Shown here piece after piece: positions 44,970 to 53,725 of a DNA stretch of 64,000 nucleotides; within the stretch, counting starts at the first letter, position 1; each line of letters opens with the position of its first letter. The stretch is from assembly GCF_900113965.1 (NCBI RefSeq), contig NZ_FORI01000002.1, positions 186,001 to 250,000 on the forward strand, given 5' to 3'. The notes below the pieces were generated by a model. The model saw only the letters and a program-made list of their open reading frames with translations. It was not told the DNA's origin and did no database searches. This DNA comes from Treponema bryantii (GTDB lineage Bacteria; Spirochaetota; Spirochaetia; Treponematales; Treponemataceae). The position numbers and the translations under genes are program-made.

Positions 44970-45560
44970 CTAATCCAATAAAGAATAGCCTTCTTGTTTT
45001 AATATATCGTAAAGTTCAAAAATAGGCAACCCAACCGCTCCAGAATATGAGCCTTCTATCTTTGAGATAAAGCAGGATGCCAGACTTTGAATTCTATATC
45101 CACCGGCAGCTCCATGCCATTCACCGGTTTCTACATACCATTCAATTTCCTGATTAGACATTGGTGCAAAAGTTACATTTGTCTTGCAAAGGCGTGAAAT
45201 AGTTTTCTTTTCGCGACCATTATAAAGAACAATTGCAGTTAAAACTGTATGAGTTTTTCCCTGAAGCGCAGAAAGATATTCTATTGCCTGGTCATGATTT
45301 TCCGGTTTACCAATAATTTTGTCTTCAAAAAGAATTACAGTATCTGCTCCAAGTACCCACTGAATTTCCTGACCAGCAGGAAGCGAACGGATAACAGCTG
45401 TAACTTTTTCCTGTGCCAGAAGTTCAGGAATCTGTTCCTTTTCGATTGCAGAAGTTAAAGTTTCATCAATGTTTGGAATGATTACTCTAAATGGAATCTT
45501 AAGCATTTTTAAGATTTCCTGTCTGCGAGGGGAAGAGGATGCAAGTATTATTGGTTCCAT
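44970..45560 (-). CDS. maf: Maf-like nucleotide pyrophosphatase
   Basis: 196 residues, full length. LASSSPRRQEILKML at the N-terminus, the VLGADTVILFEDKIIGKP loop with catalytic Asp, and GAAGGYRIQ near the C-terminus are typical of Maf/YhdE enzymes, which hydrolyse non-standard nucleoside triphosphates. GGAG sits before the ATG. It lies upstream of the rpsB cluster and might be co-transcribed with it. Confidence 0.93.
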   Translation of the reverse strand: MEPIILASSSPRRQEILKMLKIPFRVIIPNIDETLTSAIEKEQIPELLAQEKVTAVIRSLPAGQEIQWVLGADTVILFEDKIIGKPENHDQAIEYLSALQGKTHTVLTAIVLYNGREKKTISRLCKTNVTFAPMSNQEIEWYVETGEWHGAAGGYRIQSLASCFISKIEGSYSGAVGLPIFELYDILKQEGYSLLD

Positions 45561-45597
45561 ATTTACTCCAACGTTATCGTAATATAATTTTGATGTT

Positions 45598-45631
45598 AAA
45601 AAAGGGCTGCCTTTGCGGAAGCCCTTTTTTT
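45598..45631 (-). terminator. Intrinsic terminator of the gene at 45656
   Basis: Perfect 11-base stem (AAAAAAGGGCT with AGCCCTTTTTT, arms 45598-45608 and 45620-45630) around an 11-base loop. Its A/T arms let it work in both directions, but only the minus-strand gene at 45656 ends next to it. Confidence 0.8.
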
Positions 45632-45655
45632 AAATAGTTAATATCTGATTATAGA

Positions 45656-46366
45656 TTATTTTGCGTCTGAATCAGATTTCTTTTCGTTTGTGCTTGAAAG
45701 TGATTTCAAGAGTTTGTAAGCCTTCTGTCTTACTGGTGTTACATAGTGATAATCAGTAGTGATATATGTGATTTCGCTAATCATACCTTTTCTGTCTTCT
45801 GTTGAATCAGCAAGCATTTCAAATGCATTGAGAACTTCAAGTGCAAGTGAGCTTGTTGGGTTCAAGATACGGTTTCTTTTGTTAGCGAAACGAATAGCTT
45901 CTACAGTTTCATCATTATTGTTGATTCCAATTTCACCTAATGATCTTACAGCAGCGGCAATAACCATTGGTTCGTTATCTGCTACGGCAATTGAAACCAA
46001 AGTATTTTTTGTGTGTTCGGTAGGAATCTTTGCCATAAGCTTACATGCTTCACGGCGAATCTCTGGGAAGTTGTTTGCAAGACGTCCGTTTGTACGAGAC
46101 TGTGTTGTAATTCCTTCTCCTGCAAGACGATCAAGAGCCTGAACTACTGCATCAGAAGTGTTACCTTCTTCAAGAGCGCTCTGAAGATACTGAAGTGCAA
46201 CAAGTTTGTTATCATAATCATCTGACTCGGCAAGTGTCATAATGATATCGCCATCAACATCATTAAGATATTCGCTTTCAACAGATGTTTCTTTTTCCTG
46301 AGCAAATACTAAGCTTGAAGCCATTAACATTGCAGCCGCAATAAAAACTTTTCTTGAAAGTTTCAT
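45656..46366 (-). CDS. Exported HEAT-repeat-like protein
   Basis: 236 residues from the ATG at 46364-46366, chosen because GGAGG (46375-46379) is correctly spaced and the signal peptide (MKLSRKVFIAAAMLMASSLVFA) begins here. The mature part is all-helical, with repeats of the type EIRREACKLMAKIPTEHTKNTL and MVIAAAVRSLGEIGINN that fit HEAT repeats. No catalytic residues are seen. Likely a periplasmic protein-binding scaffold; similar proteins occur in treponemes. Its start at 46390 in a longer reading is rejected. Confidence 0.75.
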   Translation of the reverse strand: MKLSRKVFIAAAMLMASSLVFAQEKETSVESEYLNDVDGDIIMTLAESDDYDNKLVALQYLQSALEEGNTSDAVVQALDRLAGEGITTQSRTNGRLANNFPEIRREACKLMAKIPTEHTKNTLVSIAVADNEPMVIAAAVRSLGEIGINNNDETVEAIRFANKRNRILNPTSSLALEVLNAFEMLADSTEDRKGMISEITYITTDYHYVTPVRQKAYKLLKSLSSTNEKKSDSDAK

Positions 46367-46450
46367 CAAAAATTCCTCCGTAAAGGTCAAAGACCTATTT
46401 CAAATATTATAGAATATACTTTATAAAAAATCAACGGAAATTAATTTACC

Positions 46451-46515
46451 CCGTCATGCTGAACTTGTTTCAGCATCTCTTTATAAAAGATCCCGAATCA
46501 AGTTCGGGATGACGG
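46451..46515. repeat. Palindromic repeat, family 2
   Basis: CCGTCATGCTGAACTTGTTT, then CAGCATC, a short AT linker, and GATCCCGAATCAAGTTCGGG ending in ATGACGG. The ends CCGTCAT and ATGACGG pair, and each half makes its own hairpin, so a cloverleaf-like fold is possible. It lies between the HEAT-like gene and the lipoprotein gene. Confidence 0.75.
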
Positions 46516-46521
46516 TCTTCA

Positions 46522-47151
46522 TTAAACTCTATCCAGCTGTACGTACCACTTACCGTTTACCTTAATGAACTGATAGTATCTTGTAATACTGTCGTCTTCA
46601 TTAACCTGAACAGCCTTTGTGTTAGTTTTAGAGATATATCTGATTTCAGTAATTTCTCTGTTTTTGCGTGAAGGAATGAAAACGTACTTAAAATAGTCAC
46701 CAATTCCGTTCAATACAATTGCTTTATTAGGAAGCTTTTTATTTACCTTTCTGATGTTAGCAGGATTTGAATAGAAGGTTTTTGAATCTTTATCAACATA
46801 TTTGAGCCAGGCTTCAACATCTTCTTTTTCCATTACCTTCTGTAATTCTTTAATGATTCTAAGAATTTCAGCCTTATCTTCAGCAAATTCGTCTTTAGTT
46901 ACGAGTTCTTCTGCAGAAAGAGCCTGTGTAGAACGAAGATATTCATCATCATCTTCTTCTGGCATAGAAACTTCTTCATTTATCAATTCAACATCGTCAT
47001 CAACTTCAACAACTTCGTCAACTTCAACTACAGGCTCTGCGTCATTAACTACTGGAGCTTCTGGTTTAGGTTCTTCAGCTTTAGGCTGTGAGCCACATGA
47101 AATTAAAGAAACAACAAATACAAGTGACAATAAAACATAAATCTTTTTCAT
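46522..47151 (-). CDS. Putative lipoprotein
   Basis: 209 residues from the ATG at 47149-47151; longer upstream starts are rejected because the signal peptide begins here (MKKIYVLLSLVFVVSLISCG) and the promoter at 47159-47187 lies just before it. A lipobox LISC puts a lipidated Cys near residue 19. A low-complexity acidic stretch (about 25-75, many Glu, Val, Asp) follows, then an NTF2-like globular domain (KAQ-like VKKELQKVMEKEDVEAWLKY, RYYQFIKVNGKWYVQLD). Function unknown. Confidence 0.75.
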   Translation of the reverse strand: MKKIYVLLSLVFVVSLISCGSQPKAEEPKPEAPVVNDAEPVVEVDEVVEVDDDVELINEEVSMPEEDDDEYLRSTQALSAEELVTKDEFAEDKAEILRIIKELQKVMEKEDVEAWLKYVDKDSKTFYSNPANIRKVNKKLPNKAIVLNGIGDYFKYVFIPSRKNREITEIRYISKTNTKAVQVNEDDSITRYYQFIKVNGKWYVQLDRV

Positions 47152-47158
47152 GGGGATA

Positions 47159-47187
47159 ATTTTACATCTATTGCCCGTTTTCGTCAA
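47159..47187 (-). promoter_or_regulatory. Sigma70-type promoter of the lipoprotein, -10 box 7 bases before ATG
   Basis: Minus strand: TTGACG (47182-47187), 17-base spacer, TAAAAT (47159-47164), seven bases to the ATG. It overlaps the divergent coaD promoter. Confidence 0.68.
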
Positions 47188-47199
47188 ATGAGATAGATT
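47171..47199 (+). promoter_or_regulatory. Candidate promoter of coaD
   Basis: TTGCCC (47171-47176), 17-base spacer, TAGATT (47194-47199), with the ATG nine bases later at 47209. The -35 lies inside the spacer of the minus-strand promoter, so the two cannot be bound by polymerase at once. Confidence 0.5.
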
Positions 47200-47208
47200 A
47201 CTTATATT

Positions 47209-47688
47209 ATGGTTAAAGCTGTATTCGCAGGATCTTTTGATCCTCCTACAAATGGACATCTTGATATTATAAAAAGAGCATCCGGACTTTTTGAAAACGT
47301 TGATGTTGTTGTTTCTGTAAATCCAGAAAAAAAGACTATGTTTACAGAAGAAGAAAGAGTTCAATTTCTTCAGGATTTGATAAAACCTTTCAAAAATGTT
47401 TCTGTTCATTCATATAAAGGTATTATCGTAAATTATGCAAAAGAGGTTGGTGCTAAAGTTCTGGTTAGGGGAGTACGTTCTGCAAATGACTTTGGTTACG
47501 AGTTTGAACTTGCGCTGATGAATCAGAACTTGAATCCTGATATTGAAACCGTATTCCTGCAGTCAAAGGAAAAATACGCAATCGTAAAATCAAGCTCGAT
47601 TAAACAGCTGGCACAGTTTGGAGGCGATATTTCAAGAATGGTGCCAGAAATTGTTGAAAAAGCATTGCGAGAAAAATATACAAATTAG
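47209..47688 (+). CDS. coaD: Phosphopantetheine adenylyltransferase
   Basis: 159 residues, standard length. It makes dephospho-CoA from phosphopantetheine and ATP. FAGSFDPPTNGHLDIIKRA carries the T/HxGH nucleotide motif; VRGVRSANDFGYEFELALMN and SSSIKQLAQFGGDIS are family landmarks. It is the next gene upstream of rpmF-acpP, thus linked to the phosphopantetheine group on ACP. No ribosome site is seen; the mRNA may start at or just before the ATG. Confidence 0.95.
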   Translation: MVKAVFAGSFDPPTNGHLDIIKRASGLFENVDVVVSVNPEKKTMFTEEERVQFLQDLIKPFKNVSVHSYKGIIVNYAKEVGAKVLVRGVRSANDFGYEFELALMNQNLNPDIETVFLQSKEKYAIVKSSSIKQLAQFGGDISRMVPEIVEKALREKYTN

Positions 47689-47744
47689 ATTGAACAAAGG
47701 CCGGCAGCCTTACACATTTTAAATGACAAAAATTGATTTTTTGT

Positions 47745-47772
47745 TTGACAAAGGCCGTTAATTTGATATAAT
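47745..47772 (+). promoter_or_regulatory. Promoter P1 of rpmF-acpP
   Basis: TTGACA (47745-47750), 16-base spacer, TATAAT (47767-47772). Near-consensus. Confidence 0.7.
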
Positions 47773-47775
47773 AGA

Positions 47776-47805
47776 TTGACATTCAGATTGGAATTGTTGT
47801 ATATT
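47776..47805 (+). promoter_or_regulatory. Promoter P2 of rpmF-acpP
   Basis: TTGACA (47776-47781), 18-base spacer, TATATT (47800-47805). It starts four bases after P1, so the two are tandem and probably give high expression of the ribosomal-protein gene. Confidence 0.6.
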
Positions 47806-47847
47806 AAACTTCAGTTATATCTGATAAATTATAGTGAGGTTACATAT

Positions 47848-48036
47848 ATGGCAGTACCAAGAAGTAAAACATCAAAGGCCGTAACAAAAAGACGTCAGAC
47901 AATCAACATGAAACTTAAGGCACCACAGCTTGTTGAATGCAGCAACTGCGGAAACCTTGTACAGTCTCATCACGTTTGTCCAAAATGTGGTTTCTACCGC
48001 GGACGCCAGGTTATCACACCTGAAGTTAATGGCTAA
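47848..48036 (+). CDS. rpmF: 50S ribosomal protein L32
   Basis: 62 residues from the ATG at 47848; a longer reading from 47776 would overlap promoters and lacks family support. MAVPRSKTSKAVTKRRQT is the universal L32 N-terminus, and CSNCGNLVQSHHVCPKCG forms the zinc ribbon. TGAGG precedes the ATG. It is followed by acpP. Confidence 0.96.
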   Translation: MAVPRSKTSKAVTKRRQTINMKLKAPQLVECSNCGNLVQSHHVCPKCGFYRGRQVITPEVNG

Positions 48037-48054
48037 TTCTTAGGAGTAAAAAGA

Positions 48055-48294
48055 ATGGACGAATTGTTTGAAAAAATCCAGAAGCTTATTGCTGACAAAT
48101 TGGAAATCGACGAAGGAAAAATTACTTTGGATTCTTCTTTCAGAAATGATCTTGGAGCTGATAGCCTTGATACTTATGAATTGGTATACGCTATCGAAGA
48201 AGAATTGGGAGTTAGTATCCCAGATGAAAAAGCAAACGAATTCGAAACTGTTCGCGACGCTTATGATTTCATCAAGTCTGAACAGGGCAAATAA
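48055..48294 (+). CDS. acpP: Acyl carrier protein
   Basis: 79 residues, acidic and helical. GADSLDTYELVYAIEE holds the serine (DSL motif) that carries phosphopantetheine. It shuttles acyl chains in fatty-acid synthesis. TTAGGAG precedes the ATG. The gene ends in a strong terminator at 48319-48349. Confidence 0.97.
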   Translation: MDELFEKIQKLIADKLEIDEGKITLDSSFRNDLGADSLDTYELVYAIEEELGVSIPDEKANEFETVRDAYDFIKSEQGK

Positions 48295-48318
48295 GTCTTA
48301 TAACTAAGATATTGGAAA

Positions 48319-48349
48319 AAGCACAAGTACAAGACTTGTGCTTTTTTTT
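48319..48349 (+). terminator. Intrinsic terminator of rpmF-acpP
   Basis: Perfect 10-base stem (AAGCACAAGT with ACTTGTGCTT) around ACAAG, then eight T. It lies between acpP and rnc. It also rules out the long start of rnc at 48312. Confidence 0.9.
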
Positions 48350-48362
48350 ATTGGTGGAAAAA

Positions 48363-49055
48363 ATGGAACTTACAAAACAGCGAAAACATCAACTGTCTGA
48401 ATTTTGTGACAGGGTAGGAATAAAGTTTAAGCATCTTGAACATTTAGACCAGGCCTTTCATCATCGTTCACTCACAAACGAACAGCATGGAGTGAAAAAT
48501 AATGAGCGGCTTGAATTTCTCGGAGACTCAGTTCTTGGAATGGTAACTGCGTCTTATCTGTATAGAAATTTAGACAATCCGGAAGGTGATTTAGCAAAAA
48601 TTAAATCAGCAGTAGTTTCGGAAAAGGCCCTTGCACCAGTAGCCCTTCGCTTTGGAATAGACAAACTACTGCTCCTGGGGCACGGAGAAGAAATGAGTGG
48701 TGGCCGTACAAAGCCTGCAATCCTTGCAGACTGTATGGAAGCAATTATTGGTGCCTATTATCTGGAAGCAGGTTACAAGGCTGCAGAGCAATATGTTCTT
48801 TCTTTTATTGAACCAGCCGTACAAGAAATCTTTTCTCAGGGAATTAAAGATTTTAAAACTCAGCTGCAGGAAAAATATCAAAAGAAAACAAAAAGCTGCC
48901 CTCGTTACGAACTTCTTTCAAAAACAGGCCCGGATCATGACCAAACCTTCAATGTCTGTGTTCATCTTGGAGACAAAACTTACGGCCCTGTTTCTGCTAA
49001 ATCAAAAAAAGAAGCCGAACAGCTGGCAGCAAAACTAGCGCTGGAAGATTTTTAA
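48363..49055 (+). CDS. rnc: Ribonuclease III
   Basis: 230 residues from the ATG at 48363, preceded by GGTGG; an earlier start at 48312 would lie within the terminator hairpin. The endonuclease domain has HRSLTNEQHGVKNNERLEFLGDSVLG (signature NERLEFLGD) and ADCMEAIIGAYYLEAG (second acidic site). The C-terminal double-stranded RNA-binding domain is about 155-228. It processes rRNA and cuts dsRNA; the overlapping convergent mRNAs noted in this window could be its targets. Confidence 0.95.
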   Translation: MELTKQRKHQLSEFCDRVGIKFKHLEHLDQAFHHRSLTNEQHGVKNNERLEFLGDSVLGMVTASYLYRNLDNPEGDLAKIKSAVVSEKALAPVALRFGIDKLLLLGHGEEMSGGRTKPAILADCMEAIIGAYYLEAGYKAAEQYVLSFIEPAVQEIFSQGIKDFKTQLQEKYQKKTKSCPRYELLSKTGPDHDQTFNVCVHLGDKTYGPVSAKSKKEAEQLAAKLALEDF

Positions 49056-49060
49056 TTCTT

Positions 49061-49089
49061 TTTACTTATTAATATTCTTCTGATATAAT
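49061..49089 (+). promoter_or_regulatory. Promoter of the cyclase gene, -10 box 6 bases before ATG
   Basis: TTTACT (49061-49066), 17-base spacer, TATAAT (49084-49089); ATG at 49096. Predicted leaderless. Confidence 0.6.
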
Positions 49090-49095
49090 ATATAT

Positions 49096-51987
49096 ATGAA
49101 GAATAAAAATTTATTTATCAGCTTTAGTATTAAATTTATTGTCTTTTTAGTTTTCGGAGTTTTATTCTATATCGGAGTTTTTACAAAACTCGATTTTCGT
49201 CTTTACGACTCACTGCTTGGCCGCCGCAAAAAGCCTGAAATTGACAAAAATATCATGCTTGTAAAAGTCGATGACCCTTCAATTAAAGAGCTTGGTGAAT
49301 GGCCATGGAGCCGCGACGTTTATGCAGATGCACTTTTAAGAATGAAAGAACTCGGTGCCGAAATAGCAATATTCGATATTGAGTATATTTCGCCAACAAA
49401 AAATGGTATTGCACCGTCTGCAGAACAGAAAATCTACAAACAGGTTGCGGTAACAGAAGAGCAGGTGAACATTCTTATTGATCAGCTTTCATCAGCAATT
49501 AAAGCCGGCTACATTAAGGCTTCAGAAGTTCCAGCAATTGTTGATGAAATGATTTCCGAAAATATCGAGCCAACTTTTGAAAATCTTCAGAACTACATTG
49601 CAGATAATATGTCGCGTGACAACGACGAATATTTTGCACAGAGCCTTCAGTTCTTTGGAAAAGCCTATCTTACAATCAATCATGATGATTTAGGTTATGA
49701 TGTTTCTGCAGAAGAAAAGAATTATATTCAGGAAAGAATCCTCAAAGATAATGTAAAAGATGCTTCAAATCTTATTCAGATAGGTAATGATTACACTTCA
49801 TATGAAACAGGTGAAACACGTGGTTTTAACCCTGCAATGTACAAACTTATGACCCGCGCATATGGAGCAAACTTTACAAACTCTGTTGTAGATGGAGACG
49901 GTGTTCGTCGAAGAATGCAGCTGCTTTTTAAGTATAATAATGATTATATTAATCAGCTTGCGTTTGGACCATTCCTTGAAATTGTTGATTCAAAGGAACT
50001 TATCCGTGAAAAAAATTATCTTATTGTAAAAAATGCAAAAAATCCTTATACAGGACAGCGACATGATTTAAAGATTCCTTTAGATACCTATGGACGTCTT
50101 CTTATAAATTATCATCATGGTGAAAGCTATTTTTCATTTAAAAACGAATCAATTATTTATCTGATTAAGCTGGATACTCTTGAAGATCAGATAATGCTTT
50201 GTCTGAATAATATTGCTGGCCAGCCGGTTTACAATGATGATGGTTCAGAAATGGAATATACTTATCTTGCATATGAATTAATTGATGAGTATGACCAGAT
50301 TTGCAGAATGAAAGAGCAGCTTATGTCTCAGTGTACAGGTTATGCGCTGGACGGTTCTGTAATAGACGGAATTACTGATGAAGAATATCGTGATTATTTT
50401 AATTTCAGAAATCAGTTTTATACAGATGTTGCAGCCTATGCTTCTGCAGGTTATTTAGATGATATATATACCCGTCTTGATCAGCTTGCTGGAATAATTG
50501 ATGATGAAATTATTGAGCAGTACAAAACTTATCTTGCAGAAGATTTTGACAATCTAAAATATAATTCAGATACCTTTAATGAGTTTATGACAGAAATGCG
50601 TCAGGCTTATAATGGCGCTTACTGTATCATCGGAAATACTGCAACTTCTACAACAGATATTGGAGCTACGCCTTACGAAACAAAATTCATGAACGTTGCA
50701 ATCCACGCAAACGTTCTTAATACATTGCTTCAAGAGGACTTTATTGTAACTGTAAAATGGCAGTGGGGCTTCCTTCTTGCATTTATTCTTTCTTTACTCA
50801 TGCTTCTTTTGATAAAGGCTTCAAATGCAAAACAGAATATAATTACCTTTATTGCATATCTTATTTACTGTCTGTTCTGGGGTGCATTATTTGTTTTCAG
50901 TAAATATTACATTCAGTTTATTGGAACAATTTTGTGTCTGGTCGTAGACCTGGCAGCGGGAATCGGTTATCGCTTCTTCCTGAGTAATAAGGAAAAGCAG
51001 TTCATTACACAGATTGCTTCTTCTTTTGCAAACAAGGATACCGTAAACGAGCTTCGTAAAAACCCTGATGCCTTCAAAACAGAAGGTCAGAAAAAATGTA
51101 TTACAGCACTTTTCTCTGATATTCAGAAATTCTCAACTCTCAGTGAAAGCATTGGTAAGCTTTATGGTGACGAAGGACCAAACAAACTTATTGAAATCCT
51201 TAATGAATATCTTGGTCAAATGTCTAACGAAATCCTTCGAAATAATGGAAATATCGATAAGTACGAAGGTGATGCCATTATCTCTATGTTTGGTGCGCCG
51301 GACCCGATGAACTCTCATACACCGGAAGAGTGGGCATATCTTTGTCTGGACTCTGCAATCAGAATGAAAAAAGTTGAGGTTGAATTTAATAATACTCATG
51401 CAGATTTGTTTGAACCAAAGGAAATCACACATGAAGATGGAAGTAAGGAAGTGATTCAGCTTAAGCCTCTTCAGACTCGAATTGGTGTAAATTCCGGAGA
51501 AGCCTTTGTAGGTTTGATGGGAAGTAAAACAGATACCTTCAGTAAGTTAAACTATACTATGATTGGAGATACCGTAAACCTTGCAAGCCGTCTTGAGGGG
51601 GTAAACAAAGCTTATGGTTCATGGATTATGTGTTCAGATGATACCTGGAATATGGCAGATTCAGGCGCACACAAAGGTGCAATCACTGCAAAACGTCTTG
51701 ATCAGGTTCGCGTAGTTGGTCGCTCGACTCCAGTACAATTATATAGTATAGTAGGATTCACAAATGAACTCAGCAGAGAGCAGAAGGAAGAAATAGATAT
51801 CTTCCATGCAGCTCTTGATAAATACCTGAATCGTGATTTTGCAAATGCCGGAAAGCTTTTTATGCAGGCAAACTCAATGTGCAGCGGAGACCCGATTGCA
51901 CTTGTCTTTGCCGACCGCTGCAAAAACTTCCTGGAAAACGGTGTCTCAGAAGACTGGGACGGCGTAATTAATATGACTTCAAAATAA
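49096..51987 (+). CDS. CHASE2 domain adenylate/guanylate cyclase
   Basis: 963 residues. A membrane helix (about 10-28), an extracytoplasmic CHASE2 sensor (about 30-540, LVKVDDPSIKELGEWPWSRDVYAD at the start), three membrane helices (about 555-635), and a class III cyclase domain (about 665-860). The catalytic metal Asp pair is in ALFSDIQKFS and YEGDAIISMFG, and KLNYTMIGDTVNLASRLEG is the transition-state region. It likely senses an external signal and makes a cyclic nucleotide, probably cAMP; the substrate is not proven. The CHASE2 region is much longer than usual, with an insert of low-similarity sequence. Confidence 0.92.
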   Translation: MKNKNLFISFSIKFIVFLVFGVLFYIGVFTKLDFRLYDSLLGRRKKPEIDKNIMLVKVDDPSIKELGEWPWSRDVYADALLRMKELGAEIAIFDIEYISPTKNGIAPSAEQKIYKQVAVTEEQVNILIDQLSSAIKAGYIKASEVPAIVDEMISENIEPTFENLQNYIADNMSRDNDEYFAQSLQFFGKAYLTINHDDLGYDVSAEEKNYIQERILKDNVKDASNLIQIGNDYTSYETGETRGFNPAMYKLMTRAYGANFTNSVVDGDGVRRRMQLLFKYNNDYINQLAFGPFLEIVDSKELIREKNYLIVKNAKNPYTGQRHDLKIPLDTYGRLLINYHHGESYFSFKNESIIYLIKLDTLEDQIMLCLNNIAGQPVYNDDGSEMEYTYLAYELIDEYDQICRMKEQLMSQCTGYALDGSVIDGITDEEYRDYFNFRNQFYTDVAAYASAGYLDDIYTRLDQLAGIIDDEIIEQYKTYLAEDFDNLKYNSDTFNEFMTEMRQAYNGAYCIIGNTATSTTDIGATPYETKFMNVAIHANVLNTLLQEDFIVTVKWQWGFLLAFILSLLMLLLIKASNAKQNIITFIAYLIYCLFWGALFVFSKYYIQFIGTILCLVVDLAAGIGYRFFLSNKEKQFITQIASSFANKDTVNELRKNPDAFKTEGQKKCITALFSDIQKFSTLSESIGKLYGDEGPNKLIEILNEYLGQMSNEILRNNGNIDKYEGDAIISMFGAPDPMNSHTPEEWAYLCLDSAIRMKKVEVEFNNTHADLFEPKEITHEDGSKEVIQLKPLQTRIGVNSGEAFVGLMGSKTDTFSKLNYTMIGDTVNLASRLEGVNKAYGSWIMCSDDTWNMADSGAHKGAITAKRLDQVRVVGRSTPVQLYSIVGFTNELSREQKEEIDIFHAALDKYLNRDFANAGKLFMQANSMCSGDPIALVFADRCKNFLENGVSEDWDGVINMTSK

Positions 51988-52017
51988 AAAAAGTAAAAAT
52001 AAAGAGGAGAAATTTTT

Positions 52018-53712
52018 ATGAAGAAATTATTATTTCTAGCATCGGCCTTGTCAGTTTTATTACTGGCATCTTGTAGTAATACTTATCAGGAAGAGGCAAC
52101 ACCAATTCCACCTAAAATGTCTGTGCCAACAGAGGGAAAAGAAGCTTTTATTGTAATTCAAAATCAAACACCATATGGAATTGCAATAAATGAAAATAAA
52201 TTTAACACTTCAGTTGTTCAGAATTATATCAAAGCAAAAGAAGAAGCTGGGGAAAAAGTTATTATTCCTAAAAGAATAGATGATGTAAAAATAAGTATGG
52301 ATTATATTAGAGCGTATCATGCCAATAAAAAATTTGGTATCAATAAAAGTATTAATGGCGATTCATCATCTCCAATAAATGATGATAGATGGTATAAAAA
52401 TATAAATGATACAGATATAAATCATTATGAACGTACTTTCTATACAGAGAATGGTAACACTACAACAGAATTTGATGAACCAGCAGTATTAAAAGCTATC
52501 GGAGAGCATTGTTATGTTTGGTATAAAGAAAAAAACTCAATAGATTTAGGTTCGTATGACTTTAATACCTTAGCAGAAAAATTCGATTCAATTTATGAAA
52601 GGGAAACATTTATTTTTGGATCAAATATTCCAAATCCTGATTCTTCGGTAAAAGAGGATTTAGACGAAGCTTTTATTTATTGTCCAGATGATGAAAAAAC
52701 AAAAATTCATATATTAGTTTATGATTTAGAGGATGATTATGAAACAAATTCTGGTGCAGTATTGATGGGATATTTCTGGTCTTTAGATTTCTGTAAGAAC
52801 TCTTTTATAAATCCAACAGAAAACAATGAACTAACTCCTTTTTCAGAAATAGTTTCAGCATTTAAGGGGAAATCTTCTAATGAATGCCAATGTATTCACA
52901 TAGATAGTGGTGTGTTAAAAGATAATCAAAATGAAATTTATTCAACACTGGGACATGAATTTCAGCATCTTTTACATTTTGTAAATAAAACAATTAATAC
53001 AGCTTCAGTTAGAGGATTACAATGGTCAGATACCTGGTACAATGAAATGATGTCTATGGTATGTGAAGATTTAATGCTTTCTCATTTACATTTGACAGCA
53101 AAAGATGGTCCTCAAAATAGACTTGGCTTATTTAATCAAACCTATTATGCAGGATTTACAAATTGGTTTGATGGGGATGATTGTTTAATATCATATGCAA
53201 ATGCTTATGCATTTGGTGCATTCATTTTAAGAAACTGGGGAATAGAGTGTATAAGAAATATTGCATTAAATAAATATATAAATCAAAAATCAATCCTGGA
53301 TGCAGTACACGATTGTGATTCTTCTATTACAAGTTTTTATCAGATTCAAAAGTTGTTCTACAATGTAATGTTAAATCCAACTGCCACTGAATATACACTT
53401 AATAAATCTGTTTCAAAAAAATATGATTCAAAAAATGATTTTACTTGTGAAGCTATAAATTTAAATAATTATATTACATTCCAATATAATGAAATGGATA
53501 CATCTATGGCAGCTGCTTTATATGGTGGTGAAGCATATAAGCCTTATAAAGGTCCTATGATTATAAATTTGAATGCAAAAGATGGAATTGATAGAGGCTT
53601 TGCGTTAGGTCCAACAGGAACATTAATTGTATATACAGAAGCTTCAAATGGATATGCTGAAGTTCCTGGAGACTGGAATGATTCACTTACATATTATATT
53701 GAACTTAAATAA
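52018..53712 (+). CDS. Lipoprotein metalloprotease, M30-like
   Basis: 564 residues. A lipoprotein signal (MKKLLFLASALSVLLLASCS, Cys at about 19) anchors it to a membrane. LGHEFQHLLHFVN near 312 is an HExxH zinc site with an extra His context typical of the hyicolysin (M30) group, followed by WYNEMMSMVCEDLMLSH in which the Glu could be the third ligand. It is probably an exported or surface zinc peptidase acting on host or microbial protein. GAGGAG at the start of the leader gives translation. It is followed by a small exported gene on the same strand. Confidence 0.8.
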   Translation: MKKLLFLASALSVLLLASCSNTYQEEATPIPPKMSVPTEGKEAFIVIQNQTPYGIAINENKFNTSVVQNYIKAKEEAGEKVIIPKRIDDVKISMDYIRAYHANKKFGINKSINGDSSSPINDDRWYKNINDTDINHYERTFYTENGNTTTEFDEPAVLKAIGEHCYVWYKEKNSIDLGSYDFNTLAEKFDSIYERETFIFGSNIPNPDSSVKEDLDEAFIYCPDDEKTKIHILVYDLEDDYETNSGAVLMGYFWSLDFCKNSFINPTENNELTPFSEIVSAFKGKSSNECQCIHIDSGVLKDNQNEIYSTLGHEFQHLLHFVNKTINTASVRGLQWSDTWYNEMMSMVCEDLMLSHLHLTAKDGPQNRLGLFNQTYYAGFTNWFDGDDCLISYANAYAFGAFILRNWGIECIRNIALNKYINQKSILDAVHDCDSSITSFYQIQKLFYNVMLNPTATEYTLNKSVSKKYDSKNDFTCEAINLNNYITFQYNEMDTSMAAALYGGEAYKPYKGPMIINLNAKDGIDRGFALGPTGTLIVYTEASNGYAEVPGDWNDSLTYYIELK

Positions 53713-53725
53713 GGAGTAATAAGTC

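Noticed and set aside
47695-47711. Hairpin after coaD (AAGGC-CGGCA-GCCTT)
   Set aside because: The stem is only five pairs and has no T-tract; too weak to call a terminator.
48312-48362. A longer rnc start at 48312
   Set aside because: It would run through the perfect terminator hairpin that ends acpP; the ATG at 48363 has its own ribosome site.
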